Source of the DNA: Emydura subglobosa
Lineage: Eukaryota; Chordata; Testudines; Chelidae
Assembly: GCA_007922225.1 (NCBI GenBank)
Contig: ML679974.1
Location: 4,329,105-4,393,104 of the forward strand
Length of the DNA: 64,000 bases
Direction: 5' to 3'
Shown: positions 34,250 through 45,266 of the stretch, one piece after another
Layout of the letters: each line of letters starts with the position of its first letter
Position numbering within the stretch: the stretch's first letter is position 1
Program-made: the position numbers and the translations under genes
The notes under the pieces: generated by a model
Told to the model about the DNA's origin: nothing
Databases searched by the model: none
Seen by the model: only the letters and a program-made list of their open reading frames with translations

Positions 34250-37200
34250 TAACTGTACATGTACATTAGCAAGAACTGTAAAGAAATTGTTTTCCATGTC
34301 AGTCTTCCCCCAAACTTAGGCAGAGTCTACATGCTAATCTATATTTTATTTCAACTGTAATAAATTAATGGCAAAAGAATAGACAAGTATTGCCAATAAT
34401 AGAGATGATTACAGAATGACCTATATAAAGACAGTGGTTGTTACAACACTTTTTGCAATCTATGGACTGGATCCTTCTTCAGGATTGAAGTCGATTTCTT
34501 CCTCTCTGCTTCTGTGACGAAGTACTTCTCTATAACAAATGACTGTTGAAACAGAAGATTGAATTTGTTCTTCAAACATCTGCTTCCGCTGTATGGTCCT
34601 GCCACATCTCAATCCCCTAAAGCAGCAGTACTGGATATTTGCACACCTCTGTTCTGTGGGTACCTAATCAGCAGTAAAAATGAAGCATTATCTCTCTCCC
34701 ATTCTGTAGACAAACATTTTTCGATATCTCCTTATTCATAAAAGGGACACACAGGAGAATATTGCCTCATCCCACCAGCTAAGGGACAAATTATTTGCAT
34801 ATTGACTTCAAGGGGAGCCCCATTTATGTACCCAACAGCAGAATTTGGTCTTTAAGGCCTTGTCTTCTACTATTGGGATCAGGGTTAACTTTGACTAGCT
34901 GACACAGCGCTGGACACCACTTGTCCTTGACTATACTGACTACAGAGTTATAGTTAGCATCTTGCTTAACATGACTCTTCAGGCTCAAGTTCTAACATGA
35001 TAAAATTTTGTAGCAAAGACAAGGCTTAAGTATTGATTGTGCCTCCACAAATGAGTCCAGCTTGCTAAAATACTCGGTGGTGTCCCAGATGCGCTGCCTT
35101 TCTCGCACCTGATTATTATGCTAATAGTAATGAAGTGTCAAAAATACAGGACACCCTGTAGTATTTGGAGTACTTATGGGTAGAGGATTAGAACATAAAT
35201 TGAAGAAACATATTGATACCACTCTTAATCAGAACCCATCTCCTTGAGCCCACACCTCTCACAAATCAAATTGTAAGACTGAAGGACCCTTTAATCATTC
35301 ATTCTTACATAGATTCCCATACTAATTACTGTCATTAGTCTCTGTGCACATATCAGTAAATGCCTTTTCATTTTTTCTTTATTTTAAAGCAGCCGTAGGC
35401 TGAAGAGGCGTTTAGCAGAGAGTAATAACCTGCAGATAAAACAGAGGCTTTTTAGAAAATGTCTTTATTCCCAGAATAATGAGAATTTAAAGAAGAAAAT
35501 ATTTTTGCTCACAAGAATGTTTTCCTCTGGCATTATATTCCGTCAATTTTTTTAGAATTATCTGATGTTAACTGACAACACAGAAGCATCTTAACTAATT
35601 TACACTGAAGTTTTCTCAGCTCAGTAAGTGACAAAAAAACAACAGAGTGTCTGCTCCAATGTCTTGCTAAAACAATGTAATGGTCTAATTTACATCTACA
35701 CATCCAAATTACATGTGTGTTAAAACTACACTATAAAGCCAAAATTCACCATGTTGAAGAGAGACTTTGTCCCATTTAAGACTCACTCATAGCCTGCACT
35801 GAGTAGTGCAGAGTGCCTTGAGCATTTTGTGCTGAGTTTGAATTTTTCCACACTGGCACCTGCCACATGTCATTTACACATTAATGCAAATCACTGCTTC
35901 TTCAGCTAATTGTGCAAATGAGTGTAACGGTTAGGTATACACATTAATGCAAACCTAGCAACTTGATTGACATCTTTTACAGGTGTTTTAAAGTCTGTTT
36001 ACACAGACAGTATTTACAAATAATAAATAAGACATCAGTCATTAATTTATAATGATACTCTACCCCACCCATACAATGCACTCTAGATTAAGCTAGCAGG
36101 AGTGAATGAAGCACAAACTGTTTAGTGTATGAGTCTTACCAAATGTCATATTCTGGGGATAATTTGTTAGTGGTATTCCTGAAATAAGGGATTTCAACCT
36201 TGAATTGTGATAATATATTAGAGAAAACCAAATTAAGAAGCAAAAGCAGCCTTAGTCTCATTGGAGATGTGAAATAGTGCATGTGAAGTAAAATTGTCCT
36301 GATGCATCTCTTTTGTTTTGGTATACAAGTTCTGAAAGGAAGGTGTGTGGGAAGAGTTAGGTATGAGTAGTTGATTGTCATTGCTGGAGACATCAGCATG
36401 CCATCTTTAAAAGGATTACCCATAAATATGGCATAGAGGTGATTTGCCCGCAGGCCCTACCCCCAGGGGTAAGCAAGCAGTATGCAGGACAGGAGGACAG
36501 CAAACTGGTGAAGCCTTGGATCTTGTCTCTCAACTAGTAGCCAGCACAGCTGAGTCAACATGAGCATTGGGGCCAGTTGCATGGTACCACATCCCTGGAA
36601 CAAGGAGCGCGGGTGGGGGTGGGAGTGGGGATAGGGAAGGAATTGTGTTTAGAGGGGTAACTGCTGCCCTTTACCCAGAACAGACTGAGAGTCAACAATC
36701 TAGCTCCTAATTTACAGTGAGTGAGATGATGTAATCACCTTCTAATTTTCTCCATCTGTTGCTAAGCAGTTTTCTTTAGTCACAGGACTTGACTTACAAA
36801 AAGAATAGCAGCCTCCACAGCTTCTGCTATTTTTATATTTTAAACAGTTGTTATGCCAGGCTTGTGTGGCAGTTATATCTTAAAATGCACTGTAGCATAA
36901 TAAAATGAGTACTGGGATATCTGCATCTTCCATAACAAAGAAGTCTCAGATACCATGAGCACAGTGAATCAGGACATCCTGAGTGGGGGTTGAAACTACA
37001 AGACACTGAGGGCCCCACAAGTCCTACTGACTAGAATGTGTTCTCCGGTTTGCAGGGTGATAGTCTGTATGAGAAATTGTACTTGCATCATGCAGGAAAA
37101 AAAACAAACCACACATCTTATTTAGACCACTGGACACTGATGTGAGTTTGCCTGAATAAAACCTCAAAATTTTGCCCAGGGTTATCGTGAATTAATTGTA

Positions 37201-37250
37201 GTCATTCTTTCCATTTATAATAAAGATGTTCTAACTGTTGGGCACCCATC
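34250..37250. other. Intergenic AT-rich DNA, no recognisable gene
   Basis: Only chance frames occur here, such as a 95-codon antisense frame at 36136-36423. A G-rich patch at 36600-36660 and scattered 'tctacac' motifs (35695, 35935) may be MITE scraps. Confidence 0.55.
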
Positions 37251-37284
37251 CTGGGCACTCTGACAAAAAGTAAAAGTAACAATC

Positions 37285-37790
37285 TCAAATCATCATCCCA
37301 TGTAGCAAATTAGACTGCTCATTCCATCGAAAATAAATAGCTAGTGACAAATGTTCCAACACTAACAAAAAACCTCCCCATTCAAAACAGCCCCTCCTCA
37401 AATGCCTGGAAAAGAATATGGATTTGAAACACGAAAAGCAAGTTAAAAAATCTTGGTTCTTGAAGATCAAGTGAGGAAACTGATTTAGAGTTGAGGGTCC
37501 TACTAACACTTTCTCCTTGTTTATAGCAAGTGTTGCTTCTGATTTGAGAGACAAGTGATCCCATAAATATCTGTGTCTCAAAACATTTAGTGCTTTAAAG
37601 GTTAAAAACAACACCCTGAATCCTTCCTAGAAACTCACTGGTAGCAGCACAACTCCCAGGCCACTGCTATAATGTGTTTCGAGGCTGACACGTCACTTAG
37701 AAAACATATTGCTGCATTCAGCACCAGATTCAGTTCCCAAGCACGCTCAAGACATAGAACCCATTATACTAGTCGTTTGGGGTACAGGTT
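37285..37790 (-). repeat. Possible LINE (L2/CR1-like) C-terminal fragment
   Basis: A 109-codon antisense frame begins MLFLTFKALNVLRHRYLWDH, resembling the C-terminal 'FKALNGL.P.YL.DRLS' block of L2-like LINEs. The sequence at 37620-37790 (CAGCAGCACAAC, GCATTCAGCACCAGATTC) also looks LINE-derived. Weak support. Confidence 0.3.
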
Positions 37791-38084
37791 AAATTGAATG
37801 AGTAACTATTTCAGACATGAGCTGTTCAAATTGAGCTCCATTCTTGTTTAATGTTCACAATGTTTCCTTTAAATGAATAATCTCTAATTAAAGTAGAAAG
37901 TGTTTGACACATAGTTAAATGAAATTTTTACATCTGGAGCTCTTGGACTTAGGGAGGTGCTTGCCACAAGGTTTAAGGTATATCTTCTATGAATTGTTGC
38001 ACAATCTAGGGAGTAGTTTTTCTTATGGTTTGGGGGAAAGAGCTCTGCCAGACAGTAATTAAACATATTTAGTGGGTACAGTAA

Positions 38085-38200
38085 AGATTCTGGACCCAAG
38101 GGTTATGGGGTTTTTTCCCTGCTGTATTACTGATAACCTCTATATGCCTGTTTCCTCATCCATACAAGGAAAATAGTAATAATTACCTAGGACTGCCAAG
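38085..38200 (-). repeat. MIR-like relic
   Basis: The segment 'tatgcctgtttcctcatcca' followed by 'aaatagtaataattacctag' is the reverse core of MIR. Short and diverged. Confidence 0.45.
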
Positions 38201-38899
38201 CATCATACATCTGGCAGCTCTGTTCCACATTTCCACGTCTCATCTGGATTCTCACACATCCAGCTGTGTGGTATGGAGGCAGAAGGCATTTGAATGCTCT
38301 TCTGGCTTTCTGCGCTATGGAGACACTGTGGGATGTGCTGAGCCATATCGTATGTCTACACTGTGGAGTGAAGTCGATTTAATTTAAATCGACCTTCACC
38401 CGCCGAGCTGCAGAATTCGGAGAAGCGTGATCACACCACGCTCGTTGCATCGGGGGATTGCGTCCCCACCATCCGCGCTTACATCAGGAATAAAAGCAGT
38501 GCACCTTGGGTAGCTATCCCACAGTGCAACTACCCACAGGGGCGCTTGGGAAGGTTGTCATTCACCCACGATGCAACGTCCTCCCTCCTTGTCCCAATCA
38601 AAACAAACAGACGATCGCCTTTTTGTGCCATTTTTTTCAAACCCTTCAGTCTCTGCTGTACACACGCCATTGCCTGAGAGGAATGGAGCCTGCTCAGCTC
38701 TGCACTATTATTGTGAGCATCACAAACACCTCATGATTTATTCTGCAGTATTTTCAGGGCCAAGACAGAAGCCGCAGCACTGAAAATTGCAATTTTACTG
38801 AAGCCATCTTGCTACAAGCCACAGAATGAAACAATTCCCATTTGCTGCAAGCTGTCACGCACCATCTGCAGTTGGTGGAGTGCTGCTTCTGGTCCCGTC

Positions 38900-39799
38900 A
38901 AGCACTGACTGGTGGGATTGCATAGTTATGAAGGTGTGGGCTGATGAGCAGTGGCTACAGAACTTCCACTTTCATGGAACTTTGCGTAGAGCTGTCCACA
39001 GCCCTGAAAAGCATGAAAACTTGCTTGCGACCTGCTCTGACAGTGGAGAAGCAAATGGCCATCGCTCTGTGGAAGCTAGGACTGCCAGACTGCTACTGGT
39101 CAGTTAGAAATCAATTCTGAATCAGTAAATCCACCGTGGGAGCTGCTGTGATACAAGTGTGCAGAAGGGTAGTGACTTTGGGAAATGTGCAGGAGTGGAA
39201 GAATTTGCCGCAATGGGGTTCCCATGCATATCCCTGTCTTAGCACTGGAACACTTTGCCACAGAGTACATAAACGGAAAGAGATATTTTTCAATGGTGTT
39301 GCAGGTCCTTGTGGATCACAGGGGATGCTTCACCGACATCAGTGTGGGATGGTCTGGAAAAATGCATGAAGCGCGCATCTTTAGGAACTCAGGTCTGTTA
39401 AAAAAAGATGCAGGTGGGCATTTCTCTGACCAAAAAATAAATATTGACGATGTTGAAATGCCAATAATGATCCTTGGAGACCCTGCCTACCCCTTGCTCC
39501 ACTGGCTAATGAAGCAATACACCGGGCACCTGGACAACAAGAAGGAGCAGTTAAATAACAGGCTCAGCAAGTGCAGAATGGTGGTGGAATGTGCCTTTGG
39601 ATGTTTAAAGGCACGCTGGCGCAGTTTCCTCACTAGGTTAGACCTGAGTGAAAGCAACATCCCAATAGTTACCGCTGCCTACTGTGCACTCCATAATGTC
39701 TGTGAGACGAAGGGGGAGACGTACCCATTGAGTTGGGTCGTAGAGGCAGATAGGCTGGCCACAGATTTTGAGCAACCAGACACCAGTGCAATGCTGTGA
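38900..39799 (+). pseudogene. Harbinger (DDE_Tnp_4 family) transposase
   Basis: The 204-codon frame 39185-39799 encodes HIPVLALEHFATEYINGKRY, FSMVLQVLVDHRGCFTDI, MHEARIFRNSGL, then ILGDPAYPLLHWLMKQYTGH (second Asp) and CRMVVECAFGCLKARWR (catalytic Glu). Upstream, 38930-39107 encodes DEQWLQNF and a damaged helix-turn-helix part in another frame. The segment that should carry the first catalytic Asp (GA-DGTHI type) is missing: Gly-Val-Pro runs straight into Met-His-Ile-Pro near 39215. The enzyme cannot be active. It resembles HARBI1-type transposases of about 350-400 residues. Confidence 0.85.
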
Positions 39800-40302
39800 G
39801 CCAACCGCGGAGTGCTGCGCCTCAGGGAAGCTTTGAAAACCCGTTTTTGCAATGAGACATACTAAAATGCATCACTTATCTGTGCTTTGCCTTCCCTTCC
39901 CATTCCCCACTCTTGCAGCACTGTGCCTGCTCCCCCATGCTCATTCCCATGCTTTCAATAAATAAAGAGTAATGAATTCTCAAGCAGAAAAGTTTTATTG
40001 CTGATCTTTAACAGTGGATGGAAAGGAAGATAATGAAATGGTTCGCATGCATTCTCATGGGGCTGTTAGGGTACAGAATCAAGTTTCTCTGTGCAAACAG
40101 CAAAGAACCCACATTCCAGTTTTTAAAGAGGCCAGCACCTCTTCCTGCTCCCCTCAACCGGCATCGAGTGGAGAGCGTACTGCACCCTGCTCAACCTCCT
40201 TCTAGAACACTTGGAGGTGGGGGCTAGGAAAAAGTTCATTTGTTGAGAGTTTTGCAGGGGTTGCAGAGGGAGTCTATCCTGCCACTGCTCTTACTGAAGC
40301 TC

Positions 40303-42013
40303 AGCCAGATGTCTTAACATATCTGACTGATCCCTCATCCTTGATCATCTCATCCTCCGTTGCATGCTCATGCTCCCGGGCTGCCTTCCTGTTTTCCATG
40401 TCCATGTTCAGTTTTTCTGACAATGAAATCCTCCAGACTCTTAGCTCTGGGTCAGCAGCTGCGGAGGCATTCATTATCTTGTTGAACATGTCATCCCAAG
40501 ATTGGTTTTTTTCACCTTCTAATCTGCGAAAGCCGCTCCGTGGGAGTGGAGGATGCAATGAAGGCCACTTTGTCCACTGAAAGGCAAGCAAAGCACAAGG
40601 TTTCAATTGTTAGGTGGTCCCATAGATGAAAAGCAATGTTATAATGTAAAAAGAACTCCCCTTTATATTCCCAAGTGAACGCTAGACCCACATACCAATC
40701 TCTACCAATTGCACGGGTTGGAGTGGTGTTCCAGCCATGGTGAGTAAGGGTCTGGTGCATCCATTGCAGGGAAAACTCTGTAACATATGCTGCATAAGTC
40801 CACACTTCCCCAAGCAGCAGAATTTTTGGGCTCCCCTTGCCCTCCCAAAGATTGGTTTTGGTAGAGGCGGCCCAAAGGTTATGGGGAGGGGGGTAGGGGT
40901 GAAGTGTTCCCAGAAAAAATATATGGGCACCCATTCCTGGATCCCTAACACCCATAACAACATCATGTCTAGGAACTTGTGGTGTATAAACCCAAGAAAC
41001 CATCCATGGCAGGGGAATAAAACACATTGAGTATATTGAGCGCGTTCTGTGAACTTGTGCCATCTTCCCTAGGTGATCATGTGTGATATCAGTCTCCTGA
41101 GGATAACACAGGCAGAAAGGGAGGATTTGCTGCAAGCATCTGGGTACAGGCCTGGCCCTTATGCTGCTATGCTGTGTTCTGCGATGATGCCTGCACATTT
41201 AGTAACAGAGTGGCAGTGTCTTATTATGGTGGAAGAAATAAGGCTGCCCTCCCCAGAAACCTTCTGCAAAGGATTACAGAGTACCTACATGAAAGTTTCC
41301 CGGAAATATCCATGGAGGACCATCCCTGTGCACACAAAGTCTTTTCCAGGGGCAACCCTCTACTTAAGCAGACCAATAACAAGGAAGCCCATCCCCACCA
41401 CCAAACACAGTATTTTTGTTGTTGTTGTTGTTGTAACAAGAACCTGGACTGGGGATGTAACCCCAGAAATGAGATTTGCAGTACATACTCACTGGATATG
41501 CCTTCCTCAGCATCTCAGTCAGTCATGCTTTCCTGTGCCCAGCTGGGCTGCTCCGGGATAGCAAACAGCTCCTGGCTTTCAAGGAGAATGGATACCCCAT
41601 TTGCCTGCCCCCTGGTCTCCTCCTCCTTACCGTCCACAGACTCATTGTCATTCATCCTGGACTCTGATTTCCCTGAGGTATCTATGCTGCGTGATGGGAC
41701 AGTGATGGAGTCACCGCCGAGAATCGCATGCAGCTCGTCATAAAAGCAGCATGTCTAGTGACGAGCCAGATGATTTTGCCTCCCTAGTTTTCTGATACTC
41801 CTGCCTCAGCTCTTTGATTTTAACATGGCACTGCTGTATGTCCCTCTTGTGCCACTTCTCCAACATGTCACAAGATATCTTTTCGTGGATATCGAGATTT
41901 CTTTAGGTGGCTCGGAGCTGAGCCAGAACAGACTCTTCTCGCCACAGATCGATGAGATCCAAGACTTCAGGTCGACTCCAGGGTGGAATGCATTTCGAGC
42001 GTGCAGTCACCAT
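40303..42013 (-). pseudogene. Harbinger ORF2, Myb/SANT-like DNA-binding protein
   Basis: Reading from ATG at 42013 on the minus strand gives a trihelix-type domain: WSRPEVLDLIDLWREESVLA, a stop, then KWHKRDIQQCHVKIKELRQE and YQKTREAKSSG. An acidic linker follows (NDNESVDGKEEE, 41660-41640). A C-terminal part (40606-40303) reads NQSWDDMFNKIMNASAAADP and EKLNMDMENRKAAREHEH. Internal stops and a (GTT)n tract near 41415-41433 break it. This partner protein normally carries the transposase to the nucleus and binds the element's ends. Confidence 0.7.
41414..41434. repeat. (TTG)n microsatellite
   Basis: About seven TTG units lie inside the Harbinger ORF2 region. Confidence 0.9.
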
Positions 42014-42420
42014 GATCAGTTCTGCTAACAAGCTCTCTCCTCGCTGATGAAACAGGAAATGGGAATTCAAAATTTCCCGTGGCTTGAGGGGGAAGGGCTG
42101 TTTCCTGTGTACGTGGCTGCAGTGGAGCAGAGTACGAATGTCAAGAGTGATTACAGCAGAGCAATGTGGGATACCTCCCGAATGTCAATGATGTTGATTT
42201 ATGCAATGCTCCGCCTACACTGCTGCTTATTCGACCAATACAATTCAACTTCAGCGCTACACTTTGTGTGGAGGTGATTTTATTAAGTTGATCTTTCCTG
42301 CGATTTAGGTTGGCAGAATGGACTTGCCAATGGAGATACATACATTAAGTAGTCAACAGACACTGCATTCCATCAACCTAACTAGGCAGTGTAGACCAGG
42401 ACACAGTTTCTGCCTGGCTG

Positions 42421-42460
42421 TCTTGTGAATTTCACCGCAGGACCATGAAATTGACAAGAA
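42421..42460. repeat. Hairpin 1 (13-bp arms, one mismatch)
   Basis: Arms CTTGTGAATTTCA (42421-42433) and TGAAATTGACAAG (42448-42460) flank a 14-base loop. The same arms recur in the longer hairpin at 42700-42748. Confidence 0.85.
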
Positions 42461-42532
42461 AATCAGGCAGCTAGGGCCCAGCTGTCCCCTTCCCTCTGTT
42501 CCCTGGATAGCTAGCGGCTCAACCCTGCCCTG

Positions 42533-42660
42533 GGCTGGGAGCAAGGGCAAGAAGCCCAGGGGGCTGGATCCCACTCAAGGCTGGGAGCCAGGGTGAGAAG
42601 CCTGGACAGCTTCAGACCCCGATCCTGGCTGGGAGCTGGGACGAGAAGCCCAGGCGCCTT
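42533..42660. repeat. GC-rich tandem repeat, ~47-bp period, 3 units
   Basis: Units begin GGCTGGGAGC at 42533, 42579 and 42627, each followed by a 'gagaagccc'-like motif. GC content is far above the flanks. The long antisense frames across it are compositional. Confidence 0.75.
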
Positions 42661-42699
42661 ACCCCTCACCCCTCTGCCTGCTCCCTGCCAGGAGCCAGG

Positions 42700-42748
42700 C
42701 AGCTTTGTCAATTTCACAGCTTACTGAGTCATGAAATTGACAAAGCTG
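42700..42748. repeat. Hairpin 2 (perfect 17-bp inverted repeat)
   Basis: CAGCTTTGTCAATTTCA (42700-42716) is exactly complementary to 42732-42748 across a 15-base spacer. It separates two GC-rich blocks at the right of the Harbinger region. Confidence 0.95.
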
Positions 42749-43139
42749 TCCAGGAGGGGAGCAGGCAGATGGGGACCAAGAAACTGGGGCAGCTGGACCC
42801 TGCTCCCCAGAAGTGAGAAACCCCAGGCAGCTTTCCCCCACTTCTGGCAGGGGAACGGGATGGGAGAAGTCCTGGTTGCTTCCTCCATTCCTTGTGGGGA
42901 GTGGAAAGGTGCAGGGTAGCCCACCAGAAGCCTGTGGGGCACCTGGGCTCCTGGCGGGGAGCTGTCAGCAGAGTTGGGAGACTGGCCCTCTTAGGTTGGT
43001 GGAAGCACTCCTGGTGAGGACCTGCACCACCAAACCAAGGAGGGTAGTAAGGATATAAATCACCCCAGTAATTACAGTAGTGGCTGTAAGTCGACCTAAT
43101 ATAGGTCAAATTATGTTTCTAGTGTAGACATATCCTTAG

Positions 43140-44925
43140 AGACATTATTATAGTAAAAGAGTATATGAATAATTTTGTCAGTATTTAAAATAAATGATGT
43201 CCAGATCTCAAGATTTTTATGTAGGGGAAGCAGGGATGTGAAGGCAGTGTTCTAATTCTTCAGAGAAAAGTCTACATATGCATCATTTCCAGTGTATGTT
43301 TGCTATTCACTTGCAGACTTCACTCCAGATTTCCTGGTTTTATATGTCTATGGGCATTTTTGGTTTGATGGTTTGTTTGAAACTAAAACCTTGTGGTGTT
43401 TTTCCCTTGTGTATTTTTATAGCCTTAACTCCAATTTAACCTTTTTTTTCAATCTGGGGAGCATTGAAAAGTATCAGAGAATCTCTTCTCCTTTTAGCAT
43501 CATTAACATTTAGCCATCAAAAAAATGGAAGATGTACAATTTAAACTTCATTAATAAAATTTGTATTTCCTTTGATGGTTTTAGTCAAACTTAAAAACAC
43601 ACGTCTTCTGTTGTAGTTAATTTGATTAACTTTACTGTGAATACCAGTAGTATCACTTAATTTTGTAACAACCAAAGTTTGTTTTATCATGCATTGCAAT
43701 CTTTGTTTTAAACATAATGGTATGTATGACATATTTTGTTTTCTTTTGGCTATTGTACTGGAAAACTATTAAGACAACATCTGCTTTGATTTCTTACTGA
43801 ACTAGAGGCAAAGTACAAGTCACAGACTCCCCATTGTGATATTCTTGAAGTTATTGTTGAAATATTTTCTTGCATCTGTTGGCCACTTCTATTTTCTTCC
43901 GACAGAAACTGATTCCAAACCTCAGCACAGTGCTTTAAATACTTGTCGCATGTCCTATATGACAAAACTCCTTCACTATATTAGTATGGCACATAAGATC
44001 AACCATTAAGTCATTGATTATATCCAGTGTGCAGTATGTGATACAGGTCAGCATGACCTAAACTGGCAGTGGACGTTCTGAAATTGTTTACAAGATAATT
44101 CTGAACAAACTGTTTTAGGATATAAAGTCCCTTAATAAGATCACTCACTGGCTAAATTCATTCTAAGTGTAACTCCAGTGAATTCAATAGAATTACTCTA
44201 AAGATTAATTTGGCCATTCTTCCTGTAACAATTGTTTATAATAGAGTAGTTTAGAAATAAGCAAGTATACAGTTATCTATTAATAATTTAACTAGTGATT
44301 TAGTGGAGAAAATTGTGGGTTTTTTATTGTGCTCTGAAAAATACTATCCCCTTTCTCTCAAGATTTACTTACAGGTAATCACATATCTGGACCCATTTCC
44401 CTAGTACCAACATCTAAAAGGTTATGTGGCAGGAAGCACTTCTCACTATGTGTATATTTGGAAATCTATTTTAATATAATGGCTTTAATTACAGTTAATT
44501 TGAGGCTGTTTTCAGTGATTTTGCACAAAAACAATATGCCTTGTAATACTGTAAGGTCTTTGGGGGCAGGGGCAGTCTTTTACTATGTGTTTTTATAGTT
44601 ACAGCCAAGGGGTTCTAATCCTGATTTGGGGACTTTCGGTACTGCAGGAATATGTAATTCTAATGGAAGACATCATAAGTCATTTTCCTTCCTGCTTTCA
44701 AACTGGCTTGCTCACTTCTGGACAAATTGTGCTAGTCCTCTGTATGCCTGGAAGGTTCAATATGTAGAAATGGTGGTGTTATGCTCTTCACAGGGGGCTG
44801 AGAGGTTTATATGCTCTTGCAGTCTGTAGAGCATATTTGTATCTGTTAGATAGCAGTGAGACTTAAGATGGGACCGACACAGATTGGGGTGTCCTACTAA
44901 AGGTGAGATGTTTCAATGAGAGAAA
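43140..44925. other. Intergenic AT-rich spacer between transposons
   Basis: No gene is visible. An L2/MIR-type tail scrap ('aaggtctttgggggcaggggcagtc'-like) lies near 44552-44578. Confidence 0.55.
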
Positions 44926-44931
44926 AAGTTC

Positions 44932-45115
44932 TTCTTTGAGTGCCTGCTCATGTCCATTCTCAATTAGGTGTGTGTGTGCCATATGCACCGATGCTGGAAA
45001 TTTTTCCCCTAGTGATAGCCGTAGGGCCAGCTCTAGTGCTCCCTGCAGCAGCATGCAAATTCGCCAGTATATAGGGTGCTGGTGGTCTCCCTCCCTCTCA
45101 GTTCCTTCTTACTGC
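44932..45115 (+). repeat. DIRS left terminal repeat (outer copy)
   Basis: Matches the reverse complement of the right end at 53820-54010: 'ctgctcatgtccattctcaa', a GC-richer spacer with 'gggccagctctagtgctccc', and 'cctccctctcagttccttct'. It carries the promoter-like TATA box. Confidence 0.8.
45068..45076 (+). promoter_or_regulatory. TATA box in the outer DIRS left terminus
   Basis: TATATAGGG is followed by a GC-richer start region and precedes gag by about 200 bases. The same TATATAGGG stands in the inner copy at 47778-47786, which suggests selection on the element's promoter. Confidence 0.5.
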
Positions 45116-45266
45116 CAGTGACAATGCTGGAACCCTTGCTATGGCAAGCTTCCCCATCTAGTGATTTTCTTCATTTATCTCAATGTATATATTCAATTAA
45201 TTGTAGTTAAGTGTTAGTTAGTTAGTTAATAGGAAGTTAGATTACAATTCGACCCAGGGAAGAGGC

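Larger units (their letters stand above)
38345..43135 (+). mobile_element. PIF/Harbinger DNA transposon, decayed
   Basis: The outer ends 'tatgtctacactgtggagtg' (38348) and, reversed, 'atatgtctacactagaaac' (ending about 43132) resemble each other, and a near-palindrome GTCGATTTAATTTAAATCGAC-like block lies just inside the left end. Inside are a DDE transposase on + (to 39799) and a Myb/SANT-like protein on - (from 42013), which is the two-gene convergent layout of Harbinger elements. Another 'cagtgtagacc' at 42385-42396 could be the true right end, in which case 42400-43135 is a separate repeat. Confidence 0.7.

Noticed and set aside
40512..41198. A 228-codon minus-strand frame in the Harbinger element as a separate gene
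   Set aside because: It falls in a poorly conserved intronic or linker stretch of ORF2 and shows no domain. The recognisable ORF2 pieces lie on either side in other frames.
42353..43109. Several 70-126-codon Pro/Ser-rich frames on both strands
   Set aside because: They are by-products of the GC-rich tandem block. Both strands are open and the sequence is repetitive.
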